Shown: positions 1 through 10,600, counted from the stretch's first letter. The stretch is DNA of 64,000 nt from Sphingomonadales bacterium (GCA_011088215.1 JAALKD010000011.1:1-64000), one strand, 5' to 3'. Notes: generated by a model from the sequence alone, not told the origin. Program-made: numbers and translations.

Positions 1-53
1 CCCCCCCCCCCCCCCCCCCCCCCCCCTCCCCCCTCCCCCCCTTCCCTCCCGGC
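1..53. other. C-rich low-complexity end
   Basis: Bases 1 to about 53 are nearly pure C with a few T, followed directly by normal coding-like sequence. A run this long and this pure at base 1 is most easily read as a contig-end or sequencing artefact rather than biology. Nothing should be inferred from it. Confidence 0.75.
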
Positions 54-60
54 CCCGCTT

Positions 61-225
61 CGGATCTGCCCCTTCACGGCTAGTTTGTATCTTCCCACAG
101 GTGGTCTGTTTATCTTCGGCTGGTTGATAGATACGGTCCTAATTGCGCTTGGTACCTTCGCAGACGGCAAGGGCCGCCCGGTAAGTATTTGGCGTCACGA
201 TCCGCTTAAAAAGCTCAAAACCTGA
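61..225 (+). CDS. C-terminal end of a TM2-domain-like membrane protein (partial)
   Basis: An open frame enters from the left edge and stops with TGA at 223-225. The readable tail holds a glycine-rich hydrophobic stretch (GGLFIFGWLID) that resembles the second helix of TM2-domain proteins, then a short basic end (HDPLKKLKT). The true start is not visible because the upstream bases are a C-run artefact, so residues before about position 61 should not be trusted. The stop overlaps the trpF start in an ATGA junction, which suggests translational coupling. Identification as TM2 rests on about 15 residues; another small inner-membrane protein is possible. Confidence 0.5.
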   Translation, partial: RICPFTASLYLPTGGLFIFGWLIDTVLIALGTFADGKGRPVSIWRHDPLKKLKT

Positions 226-869
226 TGACAATAGACGTTAAAATATGCGGCATAAGCGATGCCGCGCATGCCCATGCGGCTGCCATGCACGGGGCCACAT
301 GGCTCGGGTTTATCTTTTTCCCGCCTTCGCCGCGCAATCTTTCACTGGAGGCGGCAAGAAAACTCGCCCAGCAATTGCCGGTTGGCCCAAAACGTGTTGG
401 TGTTTTTGTCGATGCGACCGACGATCTGATGATGGGCGCTGTTGAAGCTTTATCGCTAGACGCAGTGCAATTGCACGGCAGCGAAACACCGGCTGACGCG
501 GCCAGAATTAAAAAATTGCTGGGTGTAAAGGTGATCAAAGCCATCGCCGTCAACGCGAAAGAAGACATTGAGAAAGCCGACCCATTCCTACCTTATGTGG
601 ACCGTATCTTGTTTGATGCCAAGCCACCGGAAGGATCTGCGCTGCCAGGCGGCAATGCGACCAGTTTTCCATGGCAAATTCTTGGCGGCACACAATTGCC
701 ATACAAGTGGATGCTTGCAGGCGGCCTGACCGTAGATAACGCAGCAGAAGCAGTTGCCTCCAGCGGCGCAACTGCGCTGGATGTTTCGTCCGGTGTGGAA
801 ACTGCTCCCGGAAAAAAATCATCTGCGGCAATCCAGCACTTTCTTCGCGTGGCAAAAGCCATTAAGTAA
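225..869 (+). CDS. trpF: phosphoribosylanthranilate isomerase
   Basis: TrpF converts N-(5-phosphoribosyl)anthranilate to CdRP, the third step of tryptophan synthesis, in the cytosol. The 214 residues are full length for a single-domain TIM barrel. Family motifs are visible: VKICGI at the N-terminus with the catalytic Cys, [19 protein letters not shown] in the middle with the catalytic Asp region, and LAGGLTVDN plus ALDVSSGVE near the end, which form the phosphate site. The start ATG overlaps the TGA of the preceding membrane-protein gene. trpB follows after about 50 bases, so the genes are probably one transcript. TrpD and TrpC are not in the window. Confidence 0.96.
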   Translation: MTIDVKICGISDAAHAHAAAMHGATWLGFIFFPPSPRNLSLEAARKLAQQLPVGPKRVGVFVDATDDLMMGAVEALSLDAVQLHGSETPADAARIKKLLGVKVIKAIAVNAKEDIEKADPFLPYVDRILFDAKPPEGSALPGGNATSFPWQILGGTQLPYKWMLAGGLTVDNAAEAVASSGATALDVSSGVETAPGKKSSAAIQHFLRVAKAIK

Positions 870-921
870 AGAGCCTGTTTTTTTACCGCACCTATCCGGT
901 GCAAACAAAGGGTGCAGCCCC

Positions 922-2130
922 ATGGCGCTCAACAGCTATACCACCGGCCCGGACGAAAAAGGGCATTTCGGTCAATACGGCGGACGCTATGTGTCCGAAA
1001 CCCTGATGCCGCTTGTTTTGCAGGTAGAGCAGGAATACCGCACGGCTATGAAGGACGAGACCTTCCTGGCGGAACTTGACGAATTAAACCGTCAATATAT
1101 TGGCCGGCCCAGCCCCTTGTATTACGCCGAGCGGCTGACCGATCATTTGGGCGGCGCAAAAGTTTATTTCAAACGCGAAGAACTGAACCATACAGGCGCA
1201 CACAAGATCAACCACGCCATTGGTCAGGTGTTGTTGGCCAAACGCATGGGTAAAACCCGAGTGATTGCGGAAACCGGAGCCGGGCAGCACGGCGTTGCCA
1301 CCGCAACCGTCGCCGCTCGTTTTGGTTTGAAATGCACTGTTTTTATGGGCGCAGTCGATATCGAACGCCAGAAGCCCAATGTTTTCCGCATGAAGCTGCT
1401 GGGTGCCGAGGTAAAACCGGTTACATCGGGTTCCGCGACGCTCAAAGATGCGATGAATGACGCCCTCCGCGATTGGGTAAGCAATGTACATGACACTTTT
1501 TACATCATCGGCACGGTGGCGGGCCCACACCCCTACCCGATGATGGTGCGCGATTTCCAGTCGGTGATTGGCCGCGAAACCAAAGAACAGATAGTGCACA
1601 TGGAAGGCCGCTTACCCGACAGTTTGGTTGCCTGTGTTGGCGGTGGTTCTAACGCGCTGGGACTATTTCATCCGTTTCTCGATGACCGCGATGTAGAAAT
1701 GTATGCTGTCGAAGCATCAGGTCACGGTGTCGATACCGACAAAAATGCGGCATCAATCGCCGGCGGTTCACCAGGTGTATTGCACGGCAACCGTACATAT
1801 TTACTGCAAACCGAAGACGGTCAAATTGAAGAGGCCCATTCAATTTCTGCGGGACTGGATTATCCCGGCATCGGGCCTGAGCATGTCTGGTTACACGAAC
1901 AGGGCCGCGTTACCTATGTGTCAGCAACCGACAAGGAGGCCATGGAAGCTTTTCAGTTGTGTTGCCGCACTGAGGGTATTATCCCGGCACTGGAGAGCGC
2001 ACACGGTCTGGCTCATGTCATGCGCATGGCTCCCACTTTGCCCAAAGACCATATCTGCGTATTGAACCTTTCCGGTCGCGGCGACAAAGATATATTCACT
2101 GTTGCGAAAGAACTGGGTGAGGAAATTTAG
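922..2130 (+). CDS. trpB: tryptophan synthase beta chain
   Basis: PLP enzyme that condenses indole with serine to make tryptophan; it works as an alpha2beta2 complex with TrpA. The start is taken at the ATG of 922 ([14 protein letters not shown]), giving 402 residues, the normal length; the open frame extends upstream only as a shadow of trpF. Visible signatures: [16 protein letters not shown] at the N-terminus, [13 protein letters not shown] with the Schiff-base Lys, [10 protein letters not shown], the phosphate loop GGGSNALG, and LSGRGDKD at the C-terminus. trpA begins two bases after the stop, consistent with coupled 1:1 synthesis of the subunits. Confidence 0.97.
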   Translation: MALNSYTTGPDEKGHFGQYGGRYVSETLMPLVLQVEQEYRTAMKDETFLAELDELNRQYIGRPSPLYYAERLTDHLGGAKVYFKREELNHTGAHKINHAIGQVLLAKRMGKTRVIAETGAGQHGVATATVAARFGLKCTVFMGAVDIERQKPNVFRMKLLGAEVKPVTSGSATLKDAMNDALRDWVSNVHDTFYIIGTVAGPHPYPMMVRDFQSVIGRETKEQIVHMEGRLPDSLVACVGGGSNALGLFHPFLDDRDVEMYAVEASGHGVDTDKNAASIAGGSPGVLHGNRTYLLQTEDGQIEEAHSISAGLDYPGIGPEHVWLHEQGRVTYVSATDKEAMEAFQLCCRTEGIIPALESAHGLAHVMRMAPTLPKDHICVLNLSGRGDKDIFTVAKELGEEI

Positions 2131-2131
2131 C

Positions 2132-2950
2132 ATGAGCCGACTTAAAGCACGCTTTGATGCGCTTAAAGCCGACAACCGAGCGGCGTTTGTCACCTATATT
2201 CAAGCCGGTGACCCAAACCGAGATGTGTCGGCCGCAATTCTAGCCGGATTGCCAAGCGTCGGTGCAGATATTATCGAACTTGGCATGCCCTTCACCGACC
2301 CTGCCGCCGACGGTCCGGCGATTGACAAAGCGGCACAGCGGGCCCTTGCCGCCGGAGCCTCCACCAAACAAACCTTTGAGATGGTGCGTGAATTTCGCCG
2401 TGCCGACGAGGCAACGCCTATCGTTTTGATGGGCTATTTCAATCCAGTTTTCCACTACGGCATCGATGCTTTTTGCAAAGACGCAGCGGTGGCTGGTGTG
2501 GATGGGCTGATCATTGTTGACTTGCCACCCGAGGAAGACGCGGAGCTGTTGGCACCTGCGATCGCCAATAATATTGACGTCATTCGCCTCGCCACTCCCA
2601 CGTCTGACGATGACCGGCTTACCACCATCGTAAAGGACGCGAGCGGCTTCGTATACTATGTTGCAGTTGCCGGTGTAACTGGCGGCAAGTCTGCCACTGC
2701 AGACGATATCGGCGACGCAGTTGCAAGGATCAAACGCCATACCGACCTGCCAGTTGCGGTTGGGTTTGGCATCAAAACACCGGAGCAAGCCGCAGACGTT
2801 GCTGCGCGAGCGGACGCCGCCGTTGTCGGCTCTGCCATCGTATCTCTCATTGAGCAGGGACTTGAAAAGCAGTTGCCCAATGCGGATATGATAGAAAATA
2901 TACTGAATTTTACCCAAACTTTGGCTAATGGTGTAAGATCAGGCCGATAA
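2132..2950 (+). CDS. trpA: tryptophan synthase alpha chain
   Basis: Cleaves indole-3-glycerol phosphate to indole and glyceraldehyde 3-phosphate and passes indole to TrpB. The ATG at 2132 (MSRLKARFDAL), two bases after the trpB stop, gives 272 residues, typical for the family; a longer frame from 2102 would overlap trpB without need. Motifs: FVTYIQAGDPN, ELGMPFTDPAADGP with the catalytic Glu, GVDGLIIVDLPPEE with the catalytic Asp, GFVYYVAVAGVTG, and VGFGIKTPEQA for phosphate binding. Third gene of the trpFBA-accD-folC run. Confidence 0.97.
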   Translation: MSRLKARFDALKADNRAAFVTYIQAGDPNRDVSAAILAGLPSVGADIIELGMPFTDPAADGPAIDKAAQRALAAGASTKQTFEMVREFRRADEATPIVLMGYFNPVFHYGIDAFCKDAAVAGVDGLIIVDLPPEEDAELLAPAIANNIDVIRLATPTSDDDRLTTIVKDASGFVYYVAVAGVTGGKSATADDIGDAVARIKRHTDLPVAVGFGIKTPEQAADVAARADAAVVGSAIVSLIEQGLEKQLPNADMIENILNFTQTLANGVRSGR

Positions 2951-2998
2951 AACGGCGCTTAAGACAGATAGATAAATATTTCTGAAGGGGTACTGGGC

Positions 2999-3874
2999 AT
3001 GAGTTGGCTAACCAATTATGTCAAACCGAAGCTGCAAAAAGTTCTGAATGCACGGGATACTCCCGACAATCTCTGGCATAAGTGCAAAAGCTGTGGTCAG
3101 ATGATCTTCCAGAAAGAATTTGTCAGCAGCGGGCGAGTGTGTGCCCACTGTGACCACCATGACCGCATGCCTCCGGCCGAACGCTTTAAGGCGCTGTTTG
3201 ACAACAGTAAGTTTGATCTGGTTTCCCTACCGTCTGTGGCGCAGGACCCGCTTAAGTTTAGAGACACCAAAAAATATACCGACCGATTGAAAGCCGCGCG
3301 CTCCACAACGGGCGACGAAGACGCCATCAAGGTAGCGGTGGGTAAAGTTGGTGGCCAGAAAACTGTTATCGCCATCCAGAATTTCTTCTTCATGGGCGGC
3401 TCAATGGGCATGGCCGTAGGCGAAGGCATCATCACCGGCGCCAAAGAAGCGCTCCGGCTCGGGGTGCCCTTTGTCATGTTCACTGCGTCGGGAGGCGCGC
3501 GCATGCAGGAAGGCATCCTGTCGTTGATGCAAATGCCGCGCACCACTGTTGCTGTGCAAATGCTGCGCGATGCGGGCCTTCCTTATGTTGTTGTGCTAAC
3601 TGACCCCACCTCGGGCGGCGTATCAGCGTCCTACGCCATGCTAGGCGATGTGCATATTGCCGAGCCCGGCGCCATGATCGCTTTCTCTGGTCCGCGGGTT
3701 ATCGAACAAACCATTCGCGAAAAGCTGCCTGAAGGTTTCCAGCGCTCTGAATATCTGCTTGAACACGGCATGGTGGACATGGTTGTGCACAGGCATGAAC
3801 TCACAGCGCGGCTCGGCACTGTGCTGTCAATGTTGATGGCGGGCAGCCACAAACGAAAAGTCGCTGCTGAGTAA
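2999..3874 (+). CDS. accD: acetyl-CoA carboxylase carboxyltransferase subunit beta
   Basis: Beta half of the carboxyltransferase that moves CO2 from biotin-BCCP to acetyl-CoA, the committed step of fatty-acid synthesis; works with AccA, which is not in the window. 291 residues. A four-Cys zinc ribbon (Cys29, Cys32, Cys48, Cys51) lies near the N-terminus, then the crotonase-fold core with [12 protein letters not shown] and [18 protein letters not shown], the oxyanion and CoA-binding regions. A GAAGGGG-type ribosome site sits just before the ATG. The 48-base gap to trpA has no terminator, so read-through from the trp genes is likely. The trpA-accD-folC order is common in alphaproteobacteria. 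Confidence 0.96.
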   Translation: MSWLTNYVKPKLQKVLNARDTPDNLWHKCKSCGQMIFQKEFVSSGRVCAHCDHHDRMPPAERFKALFDNSKFDLVSLPSVAQDPLKFRDTKKYTDRLKAARSTTGDEDAIKVAVGKVGGQKTVIAIQNFFFMGGSMGMAVGEGIITGAKEALRLGVPFVMFTASGGARMQEGILSLMQMPRTTVAVQMLRDAGLPYVVVLTDPTSGGVSASYAMLGDVHIAEPGAMIAFSGPRVIEQTIREKLPEGFQRSEYLLEHGMVDMVVHRHELTARLGTVLSMLMAGSHKRKVAAE

Positions 3875-3927
3875 CAAACCCGGCCTGCGAATTGCCGCCG
3901 CGTAACAGTATCCGGAGCCCGCGCAGG

Positions 3928-5271
3928 ATGGACAGTCAGGCTAGCGACCAAAAACCTGATCATAAAAGCGATCAAATACTGGTGCGCCTTATGGCGCTTC
4001 ATCCGAAGAAAATTGACTTGTCGCTAGAGCGTATGCACGCCATTTTGGCGCGCCTCGGGCACCCGGAAAAGAAACTACCACCAGTCATTCATATTGCGGG
4101 CACCAACGGCAAGGGTTCAACAATTGCGACCCTACGCGCGATCGCAGAAGCGGCGGGCCACCGGGTTCATGTCTATACATCGCCGCATCTGGTGCGATTT
4201 GCCGAGCGTATCCGCCTAGCCGGGCAGCTGATAGATGAGGAAGCACTAGCCGCTTTGCTGGAGCGTGTTGAAACTGCAGCTGACAACGACCCAATCACTT
4301 ATTTTGAAGTGACGACTGCCGCGGCGCTGCTGGCTTTCGCTGAAACTCCGGCAGACCTTTGCATTCTGGAAGTGGGGCTTGGTGGCCGCTTAGACGCCAC
4401 CAATGTGGTGGACAATCCAGCAGCGGTTGGTATCACCCCTGTTAGTCTTGATCATCAACAATTTCTCGGTGATACACTGCAGGAAATAGCAGCGGAGAAA
4501 GCCGGGATTATCAAGCCCGGTGCGCCGCTGGTTGTTGGTAGCCAAAAGAAAGTTGGCCTAGATGTGATCACCGCAATTGCCGGCGGGCAGGGCGTTAAAC
4601 CAAAATTGATCGATGAGACCTGGCACGTAGAAGCCAAAACCGACGGCAGCGGCATATTGTATGAAGACTGGCAGTCGGTGCTGGACCTGCCGATGCCACC
4701 GCTCGTCGGCGCGCACCAGGTCAAAAATGCCGCGATGGCCATTGCCCTATCACACGCTCAAAAAGCTGTTGCTATCCCGGATTCGGCCATTAAGGCCGGG
4801 CTTGGGTGGGTGCGTTGGCCCGCGCGGCTCCAACAAATAAAAGACACTGCATACAACGAAATTTTGCCCAACAGATCAGACCTGTGGCTTGACGGCGGCC
4901 ATAACCCGGCGGCTGGTGAAGTTATTCGTTCTTTTCTGCAAGGTGTTGACCCGGTCGAGCGGTCAGTAACCATGATACTCGCCATGATGGGAAACAAAGA
5001 TGCCGCAGGATTTCTAAAGCCGCTCACTGGGCTTGTCGACCGAGTAATATCGGTACCGATTCCTGGTGAAGAAGGGGCCGCACAGCCTGCCAACTTGGCC
5101 GCTGCGGCAACAGACATTGGCATCAACGGCGTTGTTGCAAAAGACGTTCGCTCGGCCCTAACAGCAATCAAAGATAAAGCTCACCCGGACAGGCCGCCCT
5201 TTGTAGTGATCGCTGGCTCGCTTTTCCTTGCCGGGCAAGTGCTGCGGGAAACCGAATTGCTTCCAACCTAA
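3928..5271 (+). CDS. folC: dihydrofolate synthase / folylpolyglutamate synthase
   Basis: Mur-ligase-fold enzyme that adds L-glutamate to dihydropteroate and extends polyglutamate tails on folates. Start chosen at the ATG of 3928 (MDSQASDQK); an upstream frame from 3892 only adds unlikely residues after accD, and the family core begins at LMALHPKKIDLSLERM. About 447 residues. P-loop GTNGKGST, the folate-binding region VYTSPHLVRFAERI, EVGLGGRLDATNV, and the C-terminal domain motif WLDGGHNPAAG are all present. The gene is convergent with the DUF1801 gene, only 15 bases separating the two stops, and no clear hairpin terminator is visible between them. Confidence 0.95.
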   Translation: MDSQASDQKPDHKSDQILVRLMALHPKKIDLSLERMHAILARLGHPEKKLPPVIHIAGTNGKGSTIATLRAIAEAAGHRVHVYTSPHLVRFAERIRLAGQLIDEEALAALLERVETAADNDPITYFEVTTAAALLAFAETPADLCILEVGLGGRLDATNVVDNPAAVGITPVSLDHQQFLGDTLQEIAAEKAGIIKPGAPLVVGSQKKVGLDVITAIAGGQGVKPKLIDETWHVEAKTDGSGILYEDWQSVLDLPMPPLVGAHQVKNAAMAIALSHAQKAVAIPDSAIKAGLGWVRWPARLQQIKDTAYNEILPNRSDLWLDGGHNPAAGEVIRSFLQGVDPVERSVTMILAMMGNKDAAGFLKPLTGLVDRVISVPIPGEEGAAQPANLAAAATDIGINGVVAKDVRSALTAIKDKAHPDRPPFVVIAGSLFLAGQVLRETELLPT

Positions 5272-5286
5272 GGCGCATCCTCTAAG

Positions 5287-5715
5287 TTATTCTGCTGCCC
5301 AGCTGTAGCGATCTTTCATAACCTCAACCGACTGAGCGACCAGGCTTTCAAGAACCGACAAGTCCACATCTTCCAACTTATTGATATAAAGGCAAGATTT
5401 CCCGGTTTTATATTTTCCTATTTTGCTCATCAATTCAGGAAAGCCAGCAAAGCCTGGCATAATATATACAGTCAGCGATGTTTTGCGCGGCGACAATCCT
5501 ACTATCATCCAGCGGCCACTGCGCCCACTCTCATATTTATAATCATAGGCACCAAAGCCGATAATTGATTTACCCCACATTTTAGCTTGCCAACCAGTAA
5601 TGCGCGCCATCAGCTCGCACACGGCGCGGGTGTCAGCCCGGCGTTTTTCGTGTTCGATACCACCGAGAAACACCTCCACAGAAGCATCATTTTGTTGCGT
5701 TTTCAACTCAGCCAT
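5287..5715 (-). CDS. DUF1801 domain-containing protein
   Basis: 142-residue soluble protein resembling the DUF1801 (YdhG-like) family: an N-terminal helix with KRRADTRAVCELM, then MWGKSIIGFGAYDYKYESG and the WMIVGLSPRKTSLTVYIMPG strand pattern. The molecular function of the family is not established to my knowledge. It is the last gene of a minus-strand group: SDR, then isomerase, then this gene, with gaps of 11 and 15 bases. A G-rich ribosome site precedes the ATG. The three genes sit between folC and trxA, which I would expect to be neighbours in this conserved cluster, so the group looks like a lineage-specific insertion. Confidence 0.85.
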   Translation of the reverse strand: MAELKTQQNDASVEVFLGGIEHEKRRADTRAVCELMARITGWQAKMWGKSIIGFGAYDYKYESGRSGRWMIVGLSPRKTSLTVYIMPGFAGFPELMSKIGKYKTGKSCLYINKLEDVDLSVLESLVAQSVEVMKDRYSWAAE

Positions 5716-5730
5716 CGCGGCCCCCCTTTT

Positions 5731-6336
5731 TTACGCCTGTAGCGATATTTCCTTCTCAACAGCAGCCAAACTGTCTTTGCCAAAAAACATTTCCTCGCCT
5801 ACAAAAAAGGTCGGCACACCAAACACGCCTCGTTCAATTGCTTCCTGCGTTGCGTCCATCAGCGCTGCCTTCACCGCGAGGTCAGCGACCTTCGCACTGT
5901 AATGGGCTGCATCCAGTCCCGCCGCCTTCAGTACAGTCAATATAACGTCAGGATCATCCACTTTTTTCTCGTCCTCCCACATCGCTTTCATAACACAAGC
6001 GGTATAAGCGTCCAACTCTCCGGCCATCTCGGCAGCAGCCGCGCCGCGCATTGCCAGCAGTGTGTTGACCGGAAAATGCGGGTTCATGGTAAAATTCGTT
6101 AAGTCGTGGTGGCGGACAAACCGCATAATTTCGCGCCGCGTGTAGTCCATTTTCGCAGGAATACCAGCGAAGGCAAAAAAAGGTGACTGGTTACCCGTCG
6201 CCTTAAAAATACCGCCAAGCAAAGCGGGCCTTCGGGTAAAACTAACCCCCAACCGCTGCTCAATTTCCGGCAAAACCTTGTAGACGAAATAGGAATTAGG
6301 GCTGCCAAAATCAAACCAATATTCAAGCTTCGTCAC
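5731..6336 (-). CDS. 2-hydroxychromene-2-carboxylate isomerase family (kappa-GST/DsbA fold)
   Basis: 201 residues. The N-terminus LEYWFDFGSPNSYFVY carries the Ser used by kappa-class glutathione transferases and 2-hydroxychromene-2-carboxylate isomerases in place of a CxxC; no CxxC is present, so it is not a disulfide oxidoreductase. The C-terminal thioredoxin-fold motif GVFGVPTFFVGEEMFFGKD is intact. The first codon is GTG with TAAGGAAA upstream at good spacing. It probably performs glutathione-dependent isomerisation or conjugation of an aromatic or xenobiotic compound; the actual substrate cannot be told from sequence. It is co-directional with and 11 bases from the SDR gene, suggesting a shared catabolic role. 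Confidence 0.85.
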   Translation of the reverse strand: MTKLEYWFDFGSPNSYFVYKVLPEIEQRLGVSFTRRPALLGGIFKATGNQSPFFAFAGIPAKMDYTRREIMRFVRHHDLTNFTMNPHFPVNTLLAMRGAAAAEMAGELDAYTACVMKAMWEDEKKVDDPDVILTVLKAAGLDAAHYSAKVADLAVKAALMDATQEAIERGVFGVPTFFVGEEMFFGKDSLAAVEKEISLQA

Positions 6337-6347
6337 GACATGTTTCC

Positions 6348-7094
6348 TTAAAAATTTTCGTTGTTGGGGCGAACGTCCATCTCGTGGGTCCAGCAGTCCT
6401 TAGGCTGGTTATGCAACATCCAATATGTCTCTGCGATAGACGCCGGTTCCAGAAGCGGCGTCTGTGCAAGCCCCTCTTCCCCGGCTCGCTCGGTAATCAA
6501 CTGGCGCACCCACTTGGTATCCACTGCTGAATCGATCACTAAATGGGCGACATGAATGTTTTCGGGGCCCAGCTCGCGGGCCATTGCTTGCGTCAGGCCG
6601 CGAAGGCCAAATTTAGCGCTGGCAAAGGCGCCGTAACCCGCGCCGCCTCGCTTACTGGCGGTCGCCCCGGTAAAAAAGATCGATCCGGAACCCTGTTTGA
6701 GCATAACGCGGGCAGCGGCTCTGCCGGTCAAAAAACCCCCGTAACAAGCCATCTGCCATACTTTTCGGAATACCCGCTCGGTTGTATCGGCTATTGGGAA
6801 GTTAACGTTGCCGCCAACGTTAAAAATAACCACAGAAAGCACACCCAAACCTGCTGCAGCTCCGATAAATTCGTCAACCGCCTCTTCTGAACGTGCATCC
6901 AGTGACCGGGCAACCAACGTACCGCCAGCTTCCTCAATTTCTTCGCACAGAGGTTTCAGCTTGTCCGCGCCGCGGCGACCAGCAACAACGATATATCCTT
7001 CGCGAGCGAAGCGTCGGGCAATGGCGGAGCCGATATAATCACCAGCACCGACTATGGCACAAACCTTGGCCTTCGCAGCTTTTTCAGATGTCAC
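6348..7094 (-). CDS. SDR family oxidoreductase (atypical active site)
   Basis: Start set at GTG 7094: GGAGAAGGAGAG lies just upstream, and the longer frame to 7202 would read through the trxA terminator. 248 residues. The Rossmann motif is VGAGDYIGSAIARRFAREG (TGxxxGxG-like), followed by a VVIFNVGGNV segment (NAG equivalent) and FFTGATAS. The usual YxxxK pair reads FASAK here, so the catalytic Tyr is Phe. I recall relatives with the same change, so it may mark a subfamily with altered or no dehydrogenase chemistry. C-terminus resembles uncharacterised SDRs rather than FabG. First gene of the SDR-isomerase-DUF1801 unit. Confidence 0.85.
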   Translation of the reverse strand: MTSEKAAKAKVCAIVGAGDYIGSAIARRFAREGYIVVAGRRGADKLKPLCEEIEEAGGTLVARSLDARSEEAVDEFIGAAAGLGVLSVVIFNVGGNVNFPIADTTERVFRKVWQMACYGGFLTGRAAARVMLKQGSGSIFFTGATASKRGGAGYGAFASAKFGLRGLTQAMARELGPENIHVAHLVIDSAVDTKWVRQLITERAGEEGLAQTPLLEPASIAETYWMLHNQPKDCWTHEMDVRPNNENF

Positions 7095-7164
7095 ATCAGC
7101 TCTCCTTCTCCGTTTGAGATTAGTGTGAACTGACCAAAAGTGAAACCCATGCAGCGCGCGCAAT

Positions 7165-7196
7165 AAAAAAGGCGTCCGAAACCGGACGCCCTTTTT
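7165..7196 (-). terminator. Rho-independent terminator of trxA
   Basis: On the minus strand an 8-bp stem GGCGTCCG / CGGACGCC with a GTTT loop (7171-7190) is followed by a six-T run. It lies about 20 bases past the trxA stop and upstream of the SDR start, separating the two transcription units. Confidence 0.9.
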
Positions 7197-7216
7197 AGTC
7201 ATTCAGGTAAGTTCGC

Positions 7217-7537
7217 CTAGCTAACCGCGCTATCAATCCATGAAGCCAGCTGAGCCTTCGGCTTAGGACCCATTGTGGTTGCCACCGGCTCACCGTCTTT
7301 GAAAATCAGGATCGTCGGTATCGAACGAACACCGAAACGGGTCGGCGTTTCCGGATTGGCATCAATGTCCATTTTGGCGATGATAATATCGTCGCGTTCA
7401 CCAGAAATCTCTTCCAGAACCGGACCAATCATCTTACACGGGCCACACCATTGTGCCCAAAAATCCAACAAAACCGGTTTACCGGCATTCAATACATCGT
7501 CTTCAAATGACGCGTCTGTTACAGCAATCGTAGCCAT
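7217..7537 (-). CDS. trxA: thioredoxin
   Basis: 106-residue cytosolic thioredoxin that reduces protein disulfides and supplies electrons to reductases such as ribonucleotide reductase. Active site WCGPCKM with Cys31 and Cys34, preceded by LLDFWAQ; conserved cis-Pro in VRSIPTILIFKDGE. The ATG at 7537 (MATIAVTD) matches the family start; the longer frame upstream lacks support. A strong terminator follows. It lies downstream of addB-addA on the same strand, a conserved arrangement in alphaproteobacteria, but the 150-base gap suggests it also has its own promoter. Confidence 0.96.
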   Translation of the reverse strand: MATIAVTDASFEDDVLNAGKPVLLDFWAQWCGPCKMIGPVLEEISGERDDIIIAKMDIDANPETPTRFGVRSIPTILIFKDGEPVATTMGPKPKAQLASWIDSAVS

Positions 7538-7687
7538 GTAATTTACTCTTTTCTTTGTCACACCGGGCAACGCCCGCGCATAATTTGGTTTCGATGATTT
7601 CCTCAGCGCCTAAAGTAGGAACGCCGTAGCCAATGGTCAAGGATTAGTAACGCACGCGTGATGGTAAATGTCGTTTTTCTGTCCAAT

Positions 7688-10600
7688 TTAAAGCCCGGCG
7701 TCCGCAAGCGATTGCTCCATCAACTGGTCGGGCAACTCCATAAGACGCACAGCATCGGTCCAAAGCAGGGCCGCAGTAATTTTTTTCCCCGGATAGACAG
7801 ACCTTAACGCCCTAACATAAAGGCCCATCTGGCGTAGGTAAACATCCGGCACACCTGAAACTTGTACGGGCGGCGGGCGGTTGGTTTTATAGTCTACGAT
7901 CATCACCTGATCGCCACTTATAACCAGCCGGTCAACCTGCCCGGCGATGGGACGCCCGGCCGGATCGTTTGCTGTCTCAATCAGTCCAGCGATGGGAACC
8001 TCGGCTCGGCTTCCCGGGCCAAACAGCGCACCTAGGGCGGGGTCATTCAATACAGCTTCTACTTCCTGCCAAAATGCCTGAGCATCGTCACCGCTGAGAT
8101 CATCGGCCCGGCTCAGATACGCCAATGCCGCTGTCTGACGCGCTGCAGGCGGCATATCCGGCAACCATTGCAATAACGCATGCAGCAGATTGCCCCGCCT
8201 AAACCGCTGACCGCTGCTGCGATCCAGCGGTCCGGTCACCGCTGGTTCCTCGTCGGGCCGTGACGGCGCCAATGGTTTCACAGGCGTAGGCTCTAACGGC
8301 ATGGCCTCAAAAAGCCAGGCAGGCGTGGGTGCGTCAACCATTTGGCCGCCACCCACGTCTGTGGACGCTTTAACCGCTGCCGTTTGCTCAACCTCAAGAC
8401 AGCGAATGTTACGCCCTTCGATCATATGTTCCGCTGTATCTAATCCTTCAAACCCATCACTAATCAAATTGTACCAACAGTCTTCGCTTGGTTCGTTCGC
8501 ACCGCGCCATCCTGCAATATACAGTTCATCCTCCGCTCGCGTTAACGCCACATACAATAGCCGCCGGTATTCAGAAAGTTGGCGCGCCTTTAACTGCTCT
8601 CGCGCCGCTTCAATTTCCGGTAAACCACGAGCTTGACTTGCCCACACTGAAATTGTTGGCCCTGAAGGCGTCTCCGGTTCAAGTGGCAGCAAACGGCCGT
8701 CACGTGACAGGTCCGGTAATCCAACGAGGTCGGACAAATACACGATCGGCGCCTGCAGCCCCTTGGCGCTGTGAGTGGTCATGATACGAACCCGGTCGCC
8801 GGCCTGTTCCATGTCCCGTTTGATCTGAGTGTTATTGCGCCGGACCCGTTCAACAAACGCAAGCAACGACGCTGAATGAGTAAGCTCAAACGCGAGTGCC
8901 TCTTCCAAAAGCTCATCAATCGGGTCGTGAATTTCTTCACCCAACCTGCTCGCCAGCTTTCGCCTACCGTCCAGGTCAATAAGAATATGATTGAAAAAGT
9001 CAAAAGGACCACCGATATCGGCCCGGTTTAAAATGCCGACCAGCAATTGGTATGCGCCCTTGAAGTGGGCATCTTCCCGCATTGCGTATAGTGCTTTCCA
9101 AAGTGAGCCTGATCGGCTGTGGGCCAGTCGGAACAAATCATCATCATTCAGACCCACAAACGGACTTTTCAGCACGACCGCCAACGTCAGATCATCGGTT
9201 GGCAGGACCGCAAACTGCGCCACGGCCAACAAGTCCATCACCGGCAATTCATCCAACAATACCATCCTGTCGCGGCCTGCCACAGGAACCCCCAGTGTTT
9301 TAAGTGCTTTGACAAGATGGTCGACAAATGCCGTACGGCGGCGCACCAGAACCAAAATATCACCCGCCTGCACCGCGCGGGCCTTGGACGGCAACAATCG
9401 TGTGCCCACCGACCGGTGGATGTGGTTGGCAATACGCCAGGCACAGCGCTGTTCGGCGTCATCAACCGGCACCTGATCGACCGGCATCTGCCATCCACCT
9501 TCGTCAGGTTCCTCAACGACATCAGGTTTTTCGGGCTTGGCTACATGTTCTAAGGGCCATAGCTCAACCCTGCCGGCGTGGCCAACCCGCTTAAAACGGT
9601 GGGCAACAATCTCACCGTCAGCCGACAGGCCTTCCCACGCGCGCGCGCCCTCTGAAAATACGCTATCGACCAGCGAGAGCACAGCTTCGCCCGACCGAAA
9701 AGACAGCGAGAGCGGAACAGCCTCGGTTCGGTGGCCAACGTTATTTGCTTTGGCAAAAACCCGATTGCGGGCACCGATAAACTCGCGCGGGTCGGCTCGT
9801 TGAAAAGAAAAAATCGACTGTTTGGCATCACCCACCGCGAAGATGGTTCGCTCAATGTCGCGAGCACCTGCGCCCGCGAAAAATTCCGCTGCCAGGGTCT
9901 CGACAACCCGCCATTGATCACGATTGGTGTCTTGGGCTTCGTCCACCAGAATATGATCGATGCGATTATCCAGCTTATAGAGAATCCAGGGCGCGACTTC
10001 GTGCCGCGAAAACAATGTGACTGTGCGATCAATCAGGTCATCAAAATCAACCAGGCCGCGTTCGCCTTTCACGTGATTGTATAGCCGCAGCTGCTCCAAC
10101 CCTAGTCGCAGAAGTGCTGCGGTTGCAGTTGCTGCACGCTGTCGCACACACGTCTCTTCAACCAACATCAACCGTCGCTGCTCAGCTTCAATAATTACCG
10201 CGAGGCTATCATCGGTCTGCAGAATTTTTTTCGTCGCGACAGTTTTGAGGGCAGTGCCTGTTTTGGTCAAAAACGCGGCTTTATAGGCTGCAAAATATCC
10301 CAGGCGCTGGTTTTCAGGATGTTCCACGAATTGAGTGATTGCAGCGGCCCTCGACTGATCATTTTTTGACCCAAACTGCATTGCACCGGCAAGACCCAAC
10401 AAAGCGCTTTGATCCAGTCGCTCGCTGGCGCAGGCTTTTGTGATGATGTCATCCACAGTCTCGCCAACAGTCGCACCCAGCCGCTTGTATAGCTCCGTCA
10501 AAAGACCAGCGGTGCCGCCGCACGCACGAACGGCGCGCTTTAGAAGCGGTGCCTCGAACGATAGTCGATCAACAACTTCGTCGAAGGTGCGCTCGGTCAC

